Source: Sequoia sempervirens (Eukaryota; Streptophyta; Pinopsida; Cupressales; Cupressaceae). Taken from it: 64,000 bases of DNA. Below, one piece after another: positions 48,301-60,460 of the stretch. The first letter of the stretch is position 1. The number at the start of each line of letters is the position of its first letter. The translations under genes and the position numbers were made by a program. The notes under the pieces were generated by a model. The model was not told where the DNA came from. It saw only the letters and a program-made list of their open reading frames with translations, and ran no database searches. Location of the stretch: assembly GCA_007258455.2 (NCBI GenBank), contig VDFB02254964.1:1-64000 (forward strand), read 5' to 3'.

Positions 48301-50519
48301 TTGGGCGGGAAATGTGGGCCCCGTGATTGATGGGTTCGGTCAAACCCCTTTATGGTTCGGTCAAACTTGTAGGTTCATTCAAACCCCCAAAACCAATTTT
48401 TTTGCCATGGGGCCATTTTTTCTCAGTTTTCCTTCCTCTATCAAATTGTAAACTACTATTGTGGCTTCACCCAATCATACCACTATCACATCAAGAGTCA
48501 CTATTTAATTGATCGTTCAAAGAGATGCATGAGAAGAATGGATTGGCTTATCCATACACTTCTTCATAGGGTAGAGCCATTCTATAAAAATAAAAGATAT
48601 TTGCAATTATCATGGTTTTTGACTAACTTCAAAAAAGAAAGATATTACATAACCACATTAGAGAGGTAAAAAAAAATACTAGATATAGATTGCTTTCCAT
48701 ATGATCTCCTCCCTAACACATACTAGATAAGAAGCCAAATAGTTCCAACAAAATGGTATTTTGTTAGAAAATTTGGACCAAATTTGCATGTGTCTGACTA
48801 TCAGTGGGCAAATAAGGGAAACACATGCAAACATGTGCTAAAGATTTTAGATCTTCTAAAGAGAAACACAAATAATGAGCAAGATCAAGTTTCTGGTAAG
48901 GGTTATTTGAAATTTAAGTTTAATATTCATAGATTAAATGATTATTATATTTTTCCTCAAAACTAACTAAATTAATCTCAATAAATTACAGATGGTGTTA
49001 CTCCATTGCTTGATGATGCTGACAATGTCAGAGGGAGTTTTAGTCACGAAATGAATACCATCAGTAATGTCAATATGGTCATTACAATTAAATATTAGTT
49101 TATTTTTTATGGTTCTCAAAATTAATTAAATTTTAATCCAATTATAGATGGTTGTAATCAAGTAGAAGATCAAGATGTTTTTGGGGTTGTCATTGGTGAA
49201 GACCAGAGAACAGGTAAATTTCAATGTATATATTTTATAATGAAACATTAAGATATTTTAAAAATATTTTCAAATTTAATCATATATATTTGTATTACAG
49301 ATGGCTAGAACTTTCAAAATTCTATTGATTATTTAAATCATCTGCTCCAAAATTTACCAACTAGTGAAGATGGAAGAAATAGATTTAGTCAATGTATTGA
49401 GAGGTTGAGAAAATATATCAATACATCTCTTCCATCCTCTTCCAAATTCACACCAATCCCTGGCATAGAGAACATGTTGATCAGACAAATATCACCATGG
49501 TTTAGTCCAAGAAAAATGTGCAAGCGTCGTTCAACTCATCAAAGAGACAATGTCATCTCCAAAGACTTGAATGAAATAGCTGAAGAGTATGGAAATTTTC
49601 AATTCCCCTCTATAGGATGTAGAAAGAAAAAGAAAAAAAAAGGTCATTAATCGCTCAGGCATCGCAACAGAAGAAGAAAGAGTTATCATGCAACAACCTA
49701 GTGAGTATATTTATTCATATGCATTTTAGTAATTTGCATAATAATACTTGTTTCTATTTCATATGTTAAATATATGTCATTGTAGGTTTGGATGATCAAG
49801 AAATTACTCAACGGCGTCAATTACCTTTCTATATTGATCTAAACCAAACAAAAACAAATGAAATACAAGTTATAGATGGTAAAATTTTAACTATCAAATG
49901 TATTTATTAATTTTATACTTAATAAATTTACTATTGTTTATATTCATTATGTAAATCAATTTTACACTTGAAAACTTTATCTATGTTGATGTGTTAAATG
50001 TGCATGTCATTACAAATTCAGAGGATTAACAAAACAATAAAGAACATATGTTACCTTTTTCTATTCATCTTAACCAAACAACAATAGATACAATGGAAAG
50101 TGGAGATGGTATAGAAATTATAGAACACACTTCAATCAATTTTATGTCTTTAATTTTTAAAACATTTTTTTCTTAGTTGACGTGTTAATTGTGCATGTTA
50201 TTGTGGCTTTAGATAATCAACAGAACACCCAACAATGCATGTTACCATTTTCTTTTGATCTTAACCAAACAGCTTCAACAATGGATGTAATGCAAAGTAG
50301 AGATGGTAACAATACGGTAATTTGAAAATTTTAAATTATAGTAGATAAGTTTTTATTTGGTTGGTCTAATTTATTTACTCTTGAGCATTAAAATATGGTT
50401 TGACTTGTTATTGTGCAGTCAATTTTGCATCCACCAAGTGGCATGAGGAGGTTAGATTTTGATGATCCACCACAAGTTTAGGACTCGCTTGAGACATATG
50501 ATCAATTGAACTATTAGGA
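45314..50519 (+). pseudogene. MULE/FAR1-type transposase gene, interrupted
   Basis: Catalyses MULE cut-and-paste transposition in the nucleus. Exons inferred from GT-AG sites: 45,314(or 45,539)-45,816, 45,912-46,536, 46,639-46,838, 46,960-47,031, 47,118-47,302, 47,401-47,467, then beyond an insertion from 48,473. The MULE core shows IIAMDSTFSMNKYG (first D), LLVFDEQEASIPVAWAI, NAFMTDDAS (second D) and LLCIWHVRRAWLKN. The core runs to ETNSSIES, is cut by the element 47,468-48,472, and resumes with YHYHIK and RSKRCMRRMDWLIHTLL. A SWIM-like zinc finger follows near 48,790-48,850 (GNTCKHVLKIL; its first cysteines are not evident). Later exons up to about 50,519 (end LDFDDPPQV and a stop) carry repeated LNQT motifs. 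An early frameshift and several stops add to the break. Confidence 0.8.
47468..48472 (-). mobile_element. Uninterrupted 1,005-bp TIR element inside the transposase gene
   Basis: Left end GGGTGATCCCACAATAGTGG and right end (complement) GGGTGAAGCCACAATAGTAG form 30-bp TIRs with three mismatches. AGTC (47,464-47,467) and AATC (48,473-48,476) are the likely 4-bp duplication. Counting only one of them, the transposase frame runs on across the junction from SIES to YH, as in related proteins. The interior is non-coding, with GGTTCG/CGAACC phrases. It is a full-length relative of the element split by the MULE and shows that element's empty site. Confidence 0.85.
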
Positions 50520-51344
50520 TTTAATGTGTAGTTATTGAACATCCACATTGCATATAGATTTTGAGATGGCATATGGAGCTTAAGATGACATATGCAACAT
50601 TTTGTAAAAAAAAAAATGAGTTTGTATAAATGCCAATTTTGTATATGTGTGGACAATTATTCTACATATTTATATATAAATCGATATGTACAATATAATT
50701 TTTCCTTATGTGCATATTTTTCAGCTTTCAACATTTAAATTTGAATGTATATCCACTTTAGAATGGTTGAATTATAATTAATAGCAACTTATAGATTTAT
50801 TTCTTGCAATCTTACTTTCCATGATGACTAAAAATCAATATACAATATAATTTTTTCGTATGTGCATGTTTTCCAGCTTTAAACATTTAAATTTGAATGC
50901 ATATTCACTTTATATTTTCCCATAAAGCACAACATTGTATCCTTTATATTTTCATAATTATTTTTTTAAAATACTTCATTTCCTCATTACTCATTTGAAA
51001 AAACAATAGAAGCAACTATTTCAAATATACAAATTTCATCCAATAAACATGGTTTTATCCAAAAATAAACATTATCAATCACACAATGGTGTGCAATGGG
51101 TACACCAAAGAGGTGTGGAAAGTTAATCAAGGAAAAATTTGGTCTATTTTTGGCATACATTTGTGTAGTACATGAGGTCAATTAGTAGGTCATTTAGAAA
51201 AATGATATTTGTGCAACAAAGGTCTTAATGGAGAAATGATGTTTACATCCACTTATAGGGATCCAAACATAACTAAAACAAAACCTATAAATAAAGAAGA
51301 TAATCAAGCTCCATTGCCGACTGGCACATGGTATGTTTACAATA
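50520..51344. other. 3' flank of the transposase gene
   Basis: AT-rich; no gene seen. The phrase CAGCTTTNAACATTTAAATTTGAATG occurs twice in variant form (near 50,723 and 50,875), a local duplication. Confidence 0.5.
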
Positions 51345-53235
51345 GAGAGAGAGGAAGATATAGGGATAGAAAGAGGGAGAGATAAAATAAGGAAGAGTGA
51401 GAGAGAGAGGGGGGGGGGGTTTAAGGAGATATAGATAGAGAAAAGAGGGAAGAGTGAGAGAGCGAGACTTGGGGGTAAGGATATATAGATAAAGAGGAAG
51501 ATATAGATAGAAATGGAGATGTAAATGCAGAAGAACGAGAGTGATATGTAGAGGTCATGGAGAGATACAAATAGAGAGAAGAGAGGGATAGATAGAGATA
51601 GAAGAGATAAATATATAGAGGGAAAGGTAGAAAGATAAAGATAGAGATAGGAAGTGATATATAGAGATAAATAGAGAGAGGAAGAGATATGGGGATATAG
51701 AAAGATAGATAATGAGATAGAGATAGAGGGATAGATGGAAAAAATATGAAGAGGTAGATAGGGAGTCAAAGAGATATAGAGATAGTGGTTTGGGAAGAGG
51801 GAGATGGAGAGAGAGAGATGGATGAATAGAAAGAGACACGTCTAGAGATAGACAGAGAGAGAGGAAGATAAAGTTAGAGATGAAGATATAGCAAGAGAGG
51901 AAGAGGGAGACAAATAGATAGAAGTAGAGGGAGAGATAAAGATAGAGAAAGATAGAGAGGGAGAGATAGAGAGATATAGATATATAGAGGAAGAGGGAAA
52001 GGGAAAGGGAGAGAGAGAGATATGGAGGAAGAGAGAGAGGGGGAAACAAAGAGATATAGAGGAAGAGGAAGAGGGAGAGATATAAAGATATATACATCGT
52101 GAGATAGAGTGATAGACAAAGAGATGTAGTGATATATAGAGAGAGGAACAAAGAGATAGAGAAATAATGAGAAGTAGAGATAGACAAATAGAGATGGAGA
52201 GAGGGAGAGAGAGAAAAAAGGGGAGATAGTGATATATGAGGAGATAAAGAGAGAGAAATATATATGGGAAGATAAATGAAGGGAGAGGTAGAGATAGAGA
52301 GATGGATAGGGGAAAGGAAGGGAGAGATGGGGAGATATAAAGAGAGGGGGAGATAGAGAGAGGCAGGGAGAGAAAGGGAGAGAGACAAGTAAAGGAGGGG
52401 GAGATATAGGTAGAGGAGGGCAAGGTAGAAGAGAGGAGAGAGGGAGAGGGGAGAGAGGAAAAGATAGAGGGAAGAAAAGTAGAGAGATATAAAAAGAGGG
52501 AGTAATAGGGAGATGGAGAGAGAGGGAAATATATGGATACAAATAAGGAGAGATAAAGAGATATGTATATAGAGATAGTAGGAGAGATGGAGTGAATGAG
52601 AGAGTGAGAGAGAGAGGAGATGTAAACAAAGAGGAAGATAGAGATAGAAATGGAGATGTAAATGGAGAAGGAGGAGATATAGATAAAGAGAAAGAGATAG
52701 AAATGGAGATGTAAATGGAGGAGAAGATGGATATGTAGAGGACATGGAGAGATAAAAATAGAGAGAGGATAAATAGAGAGAAGAGAGGGATAGATAGAGA
52801 TAGAAGAGATACATATGTAGAGTGAGAGAGGGAGAGGTATAGGGATAGCAAGATAGATAGATAATGAGATAGAGATAGAGGGATATATGGAAAAAATATG
52901 AAGAGGTGGATGGAGAGTCAAAGAGATATATATATAGAGGTCTAGGAAGAGGGAGAGGGAGAGAGAGATGGATGAATAGAGAGAGACATGTCTAGAGATA
53001 GAGGGAGAGAGAGGAAGATAAAATTATAGATGGAGATATAGCAAGAGAGGAAGAGGGAGACAAATAGATAGAGGTAGAGGGAGAGATAGAGATAGAAATA
53101 TAGAGAGATAGAGACATAGAAGGGGGAGAAATACAGAGCTAAAGAGGGAGAGGGAGAGAGATAGAGAGATAAAGATAGTGATATGGAGAGAGAAACATAG
53201 TGTGTGTGAGTGAAAGACATGTGGAGATAGAGTAA
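51345..53235. repeat. GA/GATA-rich satellite with 1.15-kb internal duplication
   Basis: Purine-rich on plus with GAGA and GATAGAGATA units. A larger duplication is superimposed: ATGGAAAAAATATGAAGAGG at 51,735 recurs at 52,887, and GAGAGAGATGGATGAATAGA at 51,811 recurs at 52,961, a spacing of about 1,150 bp. Long minus-strand frames here encode only Ser/Leu/Tyr/Ile runs and are artefacts. Confidence 0.88.
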
Positions 53236-53637
53236 TAGAGGTTTTAGAGGTGAATTATCATTTACTTAATCAAATGACATGTTATGTTGATCTGTAAGTG
53301 CTTTATTTGATCTATTAAGATTACTTGCATTAGGGAAATATATCATTTTCTTTGAAAGGAATATAGAAGTTATTTACATGTTGTTTTATGAAGTGCTTGT
53401 AATTACTCCATAATAGGAGGAATTTTCTATCATTGGTATTATATACCAGGAATGATGAAATAGGATTAGCTTATTTAAGAAAGTGTCTTACTACTCCTAT
53501 TGCTCCTATACAGGAAGTAGCTATTGTTGATCTATTCATAGATAGTTAGATTATGTGTATAGTGTGAGATATGTCAATGCCATGAAGTGACTTGGAACTA
53601 TTATCTAACTATGCTAGGAAACCTTGGGGATGATAAG
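53236..53637. other. Spacer, no gene
   Basis: Ordinary AT-rich sequence between the GA satellite and the duplicated block; nothing recognised. Confidence 0.5.
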
Positions 53638-54196
53638 GTTTAAACTTAATTGAAAATAAATGGTACACTACCCTTTATAATTTGGGGACATAATTTGTAT
53701 CTCTAACTAACTAAATTAATCTCATTAAAAACTCTTGTATAAAATAGAGAAGGAAAAGCCACAACTAATTATTTTAGCCATTACAAAAATAGATGGACAC
53801 GCTTATTTAAAGTTTTAAAAAATTCATCAATAACTACATCCTAAGATTAAAATTAAGAAAAAAAGTGAAGTTTCACATAAATCTATGCTAATAATCCAAG
53901 AAGAGGGAATTTAAATATAGAATAGTTTATATGTATACCATAGGTTTGTATGTGTAGCCACTAACACTAAAGAAAGGAGAAAAATGAAGAAATGAACATA
54001 ATTTTCATTTTTAAATTACAAGTAAATAAGTCAAGTGTTTATGTATATTTTTTCCAAGTTAAAATTCAACCTTGCATTGAAAAAAGTTAGATTTTTTAGG
54101 TTGGGTTTTCCTATTTTATTCATATTTTTCTATTGTTTTTTGGGTTATAGGTTCATGACTAACACACATGGATCTTTGGGTCCCTCTCAAATATCT
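53638..54196 (+). repeat. Direct duplication, copy 2, with internal deletion
   Basis: Bases 53,638-53,683 match 43,395-43,439 and bases 53,676-54,196 match 44,836-45,355. The intervening 1.4 kb of copy 1 is missing here. Both parental junctions carry TATAATTT, so the deletion lies at an 8-bp microhomology. Confidence 0.82.
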
Positions 54197-54997
54197 ATTG
54201 TTATGTTTAAAGACACCTTAATCAAGGAACCTAAATCCTAGAGAAAGAAGTAAGAAGTCAATGACCATGGTTATGTTATCTCCTTTGAATAAAAGCATAT
54301 AAATATTAAGTTTATAAAAAATAATAATTTAATATTAAATCTAATATTCATAATTCATAATTAAACAAAAATCCATAATTAAATATTTAGTTTTATTATA
54401 TTTATTAAAAATCTAATACTCAAAGTTCATTCAATACCTAATTACACAATTAAAAAAATTATTTTAGAATTTTTATTTATTTATTATCAATATAGAATTG
54501 TTTATTCAATCAAAACCTAAACCTTAACCTTTGTATATAGATGGATATAGATATATAGTATGAAAGTAAAACTAATTATATAAGAGATACAAGCATTATA
54601 TGTATTATACATTACATATCAAAGCATATTTGTTTAAATAAAGACACCTTAATCAAAATTATATGGGACTTTTTGTGGAACCCTAAATCATTAATTCTGC
54701 GAAAAGGCAATTTCAATATACATTTTTTATCTGAACACCTCGAGACAAAATTTCGATCATCCTTATGTAAGACGCAACTTTCATACTAGTTGAGTTGCAA
54801 TCAAGTGGGCCCGTTCTCTGGATTAACAGCTAGTCCCTTGTATTCTTTCTTCTTCTGATTTTTCTTCACTATATACATACATTATTGAAGGTTGTGCGTT
54901 GACGTGACTTGATTTGTCCTCTTTTTGACGTCCCCTGCGGAATTGAATTGCCTAGGTAGTGCACTGCACTTTCTGTCAGATGCTCCATCTCTTTGTC
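54197..54997. other. AT-rich MULE interior
   Basis: No gene; the short product beginning at 54,155 ends at 54,241 within this stretch. Confidence 0.5.
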
Positions 54998-55108
54998 TGA
55001 CTGACAAAATTAGAGCAGGTCGTGGGGTTTTCGTACTTGATGCAGGATGGGCATAACATGCAGCCCATGGGATGTGCATTAGATTTTGTAGGCTGGGTAG
55101 CCAGCTCC
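54998..55108 (-). repeat. Right TIR of the MULE
   Basis: Inverted match to 38,163-38,273. TSD CAAAATGTG follows at 55,109-55,117, then the right arm of the split 1-kb element. The minus-strand frame 54,882-55,154 crosses these borders and is accidental. Confidence 0.85.
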
Positions 55109-55257
55109 CAAAATGTGAGGAGACTCTAGTTTGCATCATCTTCAAATTCCTCATGGTTTAGCCGCTATAGGTGCCCAAATGTGAAGATTTAGTTAAAAAT
55201 AATAATTTCAATGTCCAATTTGGCCAAAAATTGTAAACCACTATTGTGGGATCACCC

Positions 55258-58200
55258 AACTGTTTCTTGCAAACAGATGTGGGGGGAGGATGGTTCCAAT
55301 GCTCTTATGGGGATTTGTGAAAGGTTTAAGGAGGGTGAGTTTTGGTCATAGGGTCTCCTTATCCCATTCGTTTGACCCTTCTTAGTGGAGCCAAGAAATT
55401 GACGTATAGAAGGTTGATAATGCTTCAGTTATTAAAATTTTAGAATGCGCGATAGCATTAGAGTAAGGGTGCCTTTCAAGGGAGTTGGAGTTTTCATGAG
55501 AGAAAACTATTCTCAAGGTCATGCAGTAACGGGTGAAGGGCGCAACCATAGAATAGGGAGTTGATATTCAATAATGATGCAAAAAGACATGCATGTATAA
55601 GGAAGTAGCAACAACGCCCATCTCAAACTTGGAGGAGTAAAATTAGTGCAATAACCACCTTTCCAAACTGATTCTTGAACCTATCATCTCTGAGCCATTC
55701 ATTGGTAAGAGTGGGGATTGTGGTAACCGTTTTTGGGGAAGAGACAAAAATTTGAAAAGGGAAACCCAAGGGGGGCCTGGGAAGCGAATTGAAGGCAAAG
55801 AAATGATATATATTAACGGGGGAAAAACTTGAAATGATTTATGTGAAGAAGCTTGATGGCCTAGAGAGGGGGAGAGAGCTCAAGGATTGCACAAGGAGCG
55901 ATGTTGTCTTTTCTAAGTGGAGCTTTCTGTAGACAGTGAAAAATAAAAGGGAAAGGCAATATATGGAATACCAAAACTATGAGAGAAACTCATTGCCATA
56001 TTTATTGTTGCATATTCAAGAGGCAGGTTTAAAAAGAGAATGGAGCCATCTTTATGGAGAGAGCAGCAAACTAATGATAAAAGAAGGAAGAGCAGTTTGT
56101 TGGAGACAATAACTATTGTAGACACTATATCAGTTACTATGCAAGCATGTCACCTACCTTTTGTCCACTAAGTTCTTTGATTATGAAAAATTGAATGTAG
56201 CTCTATATCCTTCATACTAGTAATCTCATTGAGTGAGAAAATATGATAATGGTTCTTAAAACCCATGATAGGGGCAGATTAGCCTTAATAATTATCATGC
56301 AAGTATTCTTTCTTTTCTTTACAAGGGATATAGACTTTAATGTGTACATGTATACATTACGATGAATATGGATAAATAAAACCAATAGTGAGGCAATATT
56401 TCCTATAGTCCATTTTAAACAAGAATTTGTATTATATTTATTTAAACTTTTGTGCTGAAAAAGGTTAATTCTTAGATTGCTTGGAATGATTTAGTTCCCT
56501 TGAAAACACTTAAAGATATATTATCCTCAAACCCTCTTTGGCATAGCTATTTCGGGGAAAGAATAAAAAAAACTACCACTGAATTAATTTGAGCCTCTCT
56601 TTCTTTCTTAAAATAAATATCAAACCATAGTTCCTTTGTGGGTTTTGATCTGAGATTGAATAATTGGGAAAGTAAAGAGGTGGAAGAAATAATCAAAGCA
56701 TAATTAAGTGCTAGATTTGTTATCAAAGATGTTTACTCGAATAACACAAAGTTAATTTTGTTATTCTCTTTTATTATCCACTTCCTGAGAGACTTTGTAA
56801 TATAAATAGGGATCTTGGAAAGGGAAACCTCCTTTCCTACTTGATATGTACCCTTTTTAAAACACCCAGGTGGGGTATTTGTAAAGGATGTCTTTAAACT
56901 AATGTATAACTTGGTGTATCTCTTGATGATGACCTAGTCTCATCCATTTTTTAAAGAATCCTAAGGAATGGAAAGAAGGTAAAATATTTCAATTCATGCT
57001 AAGGCTTGAATTAGAGGTAGTAGCCTAGACCCTAGATGTTGTAGTTACATAACAAGGGGATTCAATGTCTAAGGTATTTTATCAAACCAGTCAAATCACA
57101 AACTTGACGAGCAAGCACTTGAGCTATGCAAATTTATTGTAAGATGGGACCAGTTGGTCTACAATTGTGTTCACCCTTTGTTAACAATATTTCACTGATA
57201 TGCATGAAGGACTAAAACCTTAAGGAGGTTATATTCTTAATGTAAAATTAACCATTACTGTGTAGACTTTGTCTATGTAATATTCATACTATGTTATGAC
57301 CGAGAAGGTCAATAAAATATCATGTTGTGGCAAGATTTGCACAAATATTATACCTTGAGAGAAATCACTCTCTAGGGTTAGGGTTAAGACTCGAGAAAGT
57401 GGTTGTTGACAAGACCCAGGAAGTTACGAGAAAGTAACTTGGGTGTTCGAGTCAGAATTAACCAACAACCCAAATGAGTTATACACCTAGTGATTCTTCA
57501 CTTTCTAAGGGAGGACTCCATAATAAAGCTAGAAACACCTAAATCTTTATATTACATGTATATCCTAGATTAAGGATCATTTCTAAGTCAAGTTGGCTAG
57601 AATGGATTTTTAGTACAAACAAGTTGTGTCTAGAGTACCAAATGAAGTAAGTAAGATGATATGGTGAGATAATTTCTAAGACAAGTTAGAGGTGTGTGTC
57701 TAGATGGCATGAAAAATCAAAATGACCATACTTAGCTAGAAGGGATCTAGAGTTGTATGATCGATTGAGTTTTGTAGGACACATCACCATGACTCGGATG
57801 GAGAAACTTGATGGTTCCTTATATTTATATCCTTCATGAAGGGTATGGCCACTTCTAATTAGGAATTGTGCAAGGGACTGCTTGAGTTTGTGGTTGGAGG
57901 AAAAGCACTTGGATGATGCTCTCCCTCTATAGCAGAAGACTCACCGAGGCTCACAAAGATAGATATCAACATTCTAGATGTAGTGAACTCCATGATATAG
58001 CTTATGATAGTCAAACTTATGAGGTAAAACTATTCTTTTTCCATTTGTATTTTATGTAATATAAATGAAAAGTGTAAGGACTTCTCTTTGATTCTAGCTG
58101 TGATTACATATGATCTCAAGTTTGAAATTATCTAGAAAAGTTGTACTTTATTCCTTGTGCTTATGCAAATGTTGAGAAAAAAATTATCTCTCTCTCATGG

Positions 58201-58267
58201 TTACTAAGTTTATTTACCTTCTAGTGAATTCTTGAGTTTACTTGAGTATTAAGAGGAGGGATGTTAC
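55258..58267. other. Spacer without recognised genes
   Basis: About 3 kb without a credible frame on either strand. Near 58,251-58,270 the sequence AAGAGGAGGGATGTTACACA resembles a polypurine tract joined to an LTR start (TGTTACA), so part of this region may be an LTR-element relic, but no pair of LTRs was found. Confidence 0.4.
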
Positions 58268-60460
58268 ACATATTCCACCAAAAAATCTCCAGTATGCTTA
58301 ATCTTCTCAAGATCCTTCTTGTGGCCACTTTTAGAAGAGTGCTCAGACAAACCCTTCATAATCATGTGTTGTTGCACCCCCAAGGCTAGAAAAGACCCCT
58401 TGCTCTTGCCAGAAACTAGCCCCTCCTTTTCCAAATCTTCCAAAACAATATCATCTTCATCCTACATAGGGTCATTCAAAGATACGAATGAATCCTACAT
58501 ACCCTGTGATAAATGAATATCCTGACTAGAACCCTGTCCCTACCCCACACCACAACCCTTACCAACAACATCAGAAGGCACCTCCAATGGGATTCCTTCC
58601 TCCAAGGTTGAGGTGTCCAACACCTCAAACCGATTAAAGTCCTCTTCATTCTTTATGTCCTTGAACAATCTCTTATGACCATGACCCTTAGCCCGAGGCT
58701 TAACCAGCACAAATCTATCTTTATATGATTCACCCTCCTCTTATGAGCTTCTTTGAATACCTCTTATCTCCCCTATTTTTAAATTTAATTATGTTTAGTA
58801 CCCAAATCCTAGATAGAAGCATAATTTTTCTTATCTTCTTTGTCAAAATATTTTTATTTAAAATTATCTTTTGGATTATAGTTATAATTTTTTGCTTGTT
58901 GATTAGTATCTATGATAGGGATTTCAAGAACATATTCAAGCTTATTAAAGGTAGGAAAAGTATTTTGACCTTCAAGAGTTTGAGAATCATTAAGAATGAA
59001 AGGAATGTTATAGATAGAAATAATAGACTTACTTGGCATCAAAGGAGCATGGAGGAAATTAACAATGACAAGCATATTTGAAAAATCCTTAGAAAGGGGA
59101 AGATATTTTGCTATATAACCTTACTTTTGATTAAAAATTTTAGCACTCTATGGTTTACCATGATTTTATTGATCTTGTATTATTTAATCATTCTCATAAT
59201 TCGCTATCATCATTTGTTTGTTCTCATTTTTATCATCCTAAAATTTGGTAGGTGTTTTTCCTAGAATAGACAAATTATTATTATTTTGAGTATCATTTGT
59301 AGCTTCTCTATGATTTGAAGGATGTTAGCCTTTACCTTTCTTATGAGGCATGATAAATTCACTAGTTTTAACTTATCATTTACCATTTTTATCCCCATGT
59401 GGCAATTTTTCATAAGAATCATATGATTTAAGTTGGGGATGGTCTTGAAATACAACACAATGAAGATGTATCAAAATAGATTGATTAAATTAGAGAAATT
59501 CATGAACAACTTGGTGAACATGACTAATGATTTGATGAAAAGAACTATCTCAAATATCACCACCTTGCAAGATAAAATTAAAAAAAAATATATGAGGAAA
59601 AAGAAGGGAAAAGAAAGATGAGGAAGATGAAGGAACACAAGGCTCTGAGCACCATAGATTGGGAGGATAATTTCAAGACTTTGACACTGACTAGGAGAAC
59701 CTAGTTGCTAGTCAAACAATTTGATCTTTGTTTCTTTTCCTATTATGTTCTACTATTGTGTTGTTTCTCTATTGTTTTTTGCTTGTATTTTATTTTACTC
59801 TAGGTGGTTGTTTTATTTGATAGCTCTTTTTTGTCATCTCTACTTTGTCTTTGATGTTTCAATGGAGATTTATCCTTTGTAAGGGAATGAGACTCTTTCC
59901 CAACTCATATAATAAAAACCAATGACATTCCCTACATTTAAAAAGATTGGCATCATAATCTAGGGTTTGATACTAAACAAAATATTCTACATGAATATTA
60001 AGAGCTTCTGACAAAGGATTATTTAAACCTAGTTCAACATAGATTTGGGTATAACTAGATACTTTTTCTCTTTGGTAATTTGTCAGGTACCCAATATATG
60101 AACTCAATGAATTACTTGAAACTTTTTGACATTCATCTTTCTAAAATTCATTGGCAAAGTAAACAAATGAATAAAAAAAGGAACCTTCGAAAGGATTTCC
60201 ATTGTTAGGATAAAGTGTAGATGTGAGGTATTCATGAAAACACTAACATGCTTGAAGAAATGAGGATCTCCTTAAAAAATTTAAACAAAATTAGAAACAT
60301 CATTAAATGAATTAAAAAATACGGTCCATTAGCAACTAGAGTAATCTTCACGTCTTCTCTAATAAACTAAGCTATGCGTGCCCAATTCTTTAGCATCCCC
60401 CCCAAAATTAGTTTGGCTTCCATGAACTTATAGATGAGGACATGTCTTTAAAAAGACTAA
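58268..60460 (-). pseudogene. LINE ORF1 relic (DUF4283 plus zinc-knuckle type)
   Basis: Translated in changing frames, the minus strand from about 60,400 gives FFKHVSVFMNTSHLHF, NPFEGSFF, SYTQIYVELGLNNPLSEALN, YDANLFKCRECHW (the knuckle start) and, after AT-rich decayed linker, KDRFVLVKPRAKGHGHKR, NRFEVLDTSTLEEGIP and EDLEKEGLVSGKSKGSF near 58,340-58,710. This order is that of plant L1-type LINE ORF1 (DUF4283, zinc knuckle, variable tail), whose product binds element RNA. Many frameshifts and stops. No ORF2 follows on its left, so the copy is truncated or rearranged. Confidence 0.72.

Larger units (their letters stand above)
38163..55108 (+). mobile_element. 16.9-kb MULE (Mutator-like) transposon
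   Basis: Termini are 111-bp inverted repeats (38,163-38,273 and 54,998-55,108) starting GGAGCTGGCTACCCAGCC. The first roughly 70 bp appear identical and the rest diverges slightly. A perfect 9-bp duplication CAAAATGTG flanks it (38,154-38,162 and 55,109-55,117), the size expected for Mutator-type elements. Inside lies a plus-strand MULE/FAR1-type transposase gene. The great length reflects a telomere-like tract, a GA-rich satellite, a second TIR element and a segmental duplication carried within it. The transposase is broken, so this copy is not autonomous now. Confidence 0.85.
37219..55257 (+). mobile_element. About 1.1-kb TIR element split by the MULE (left and right arms)
   Basis: The left arm (37,219-38,162) starts GGGTGAAGCC and the right arm (55,109-55,257) ends GGGATCACCC. 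Together they match the uninterrupted copy at 47,468-48,472 over its whole length, in opposite orientation. AACT flanks both outer ends (37,215-37,218 and 55,258-55,261), a likely 4-bp target duplication. The MULE 38,163-55,108 sits between the arms. The left arm carries overlapping palindromes AACCCCTAGGGGTT (37,480-37,493) and GGGGTTCGTACGAACCCC (37,488-37,505). Confidence 0.82.

Noticed and set aside
51194..53220. Very long minus-strand open frames (up to 419 codons)
   Set aside because: They encode only Ser/Leu/Tyr/Ile/Pro runs and overlap each other in all frames; they are translations of the GA-rich satellite, which rarely forms stops on that strand.
58725..59081. 118-codon plus-strand frame rich in Ile/Phe
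   Set aside because: Antisense shadow of AT-rich LINE ORF1 relic; no domain.
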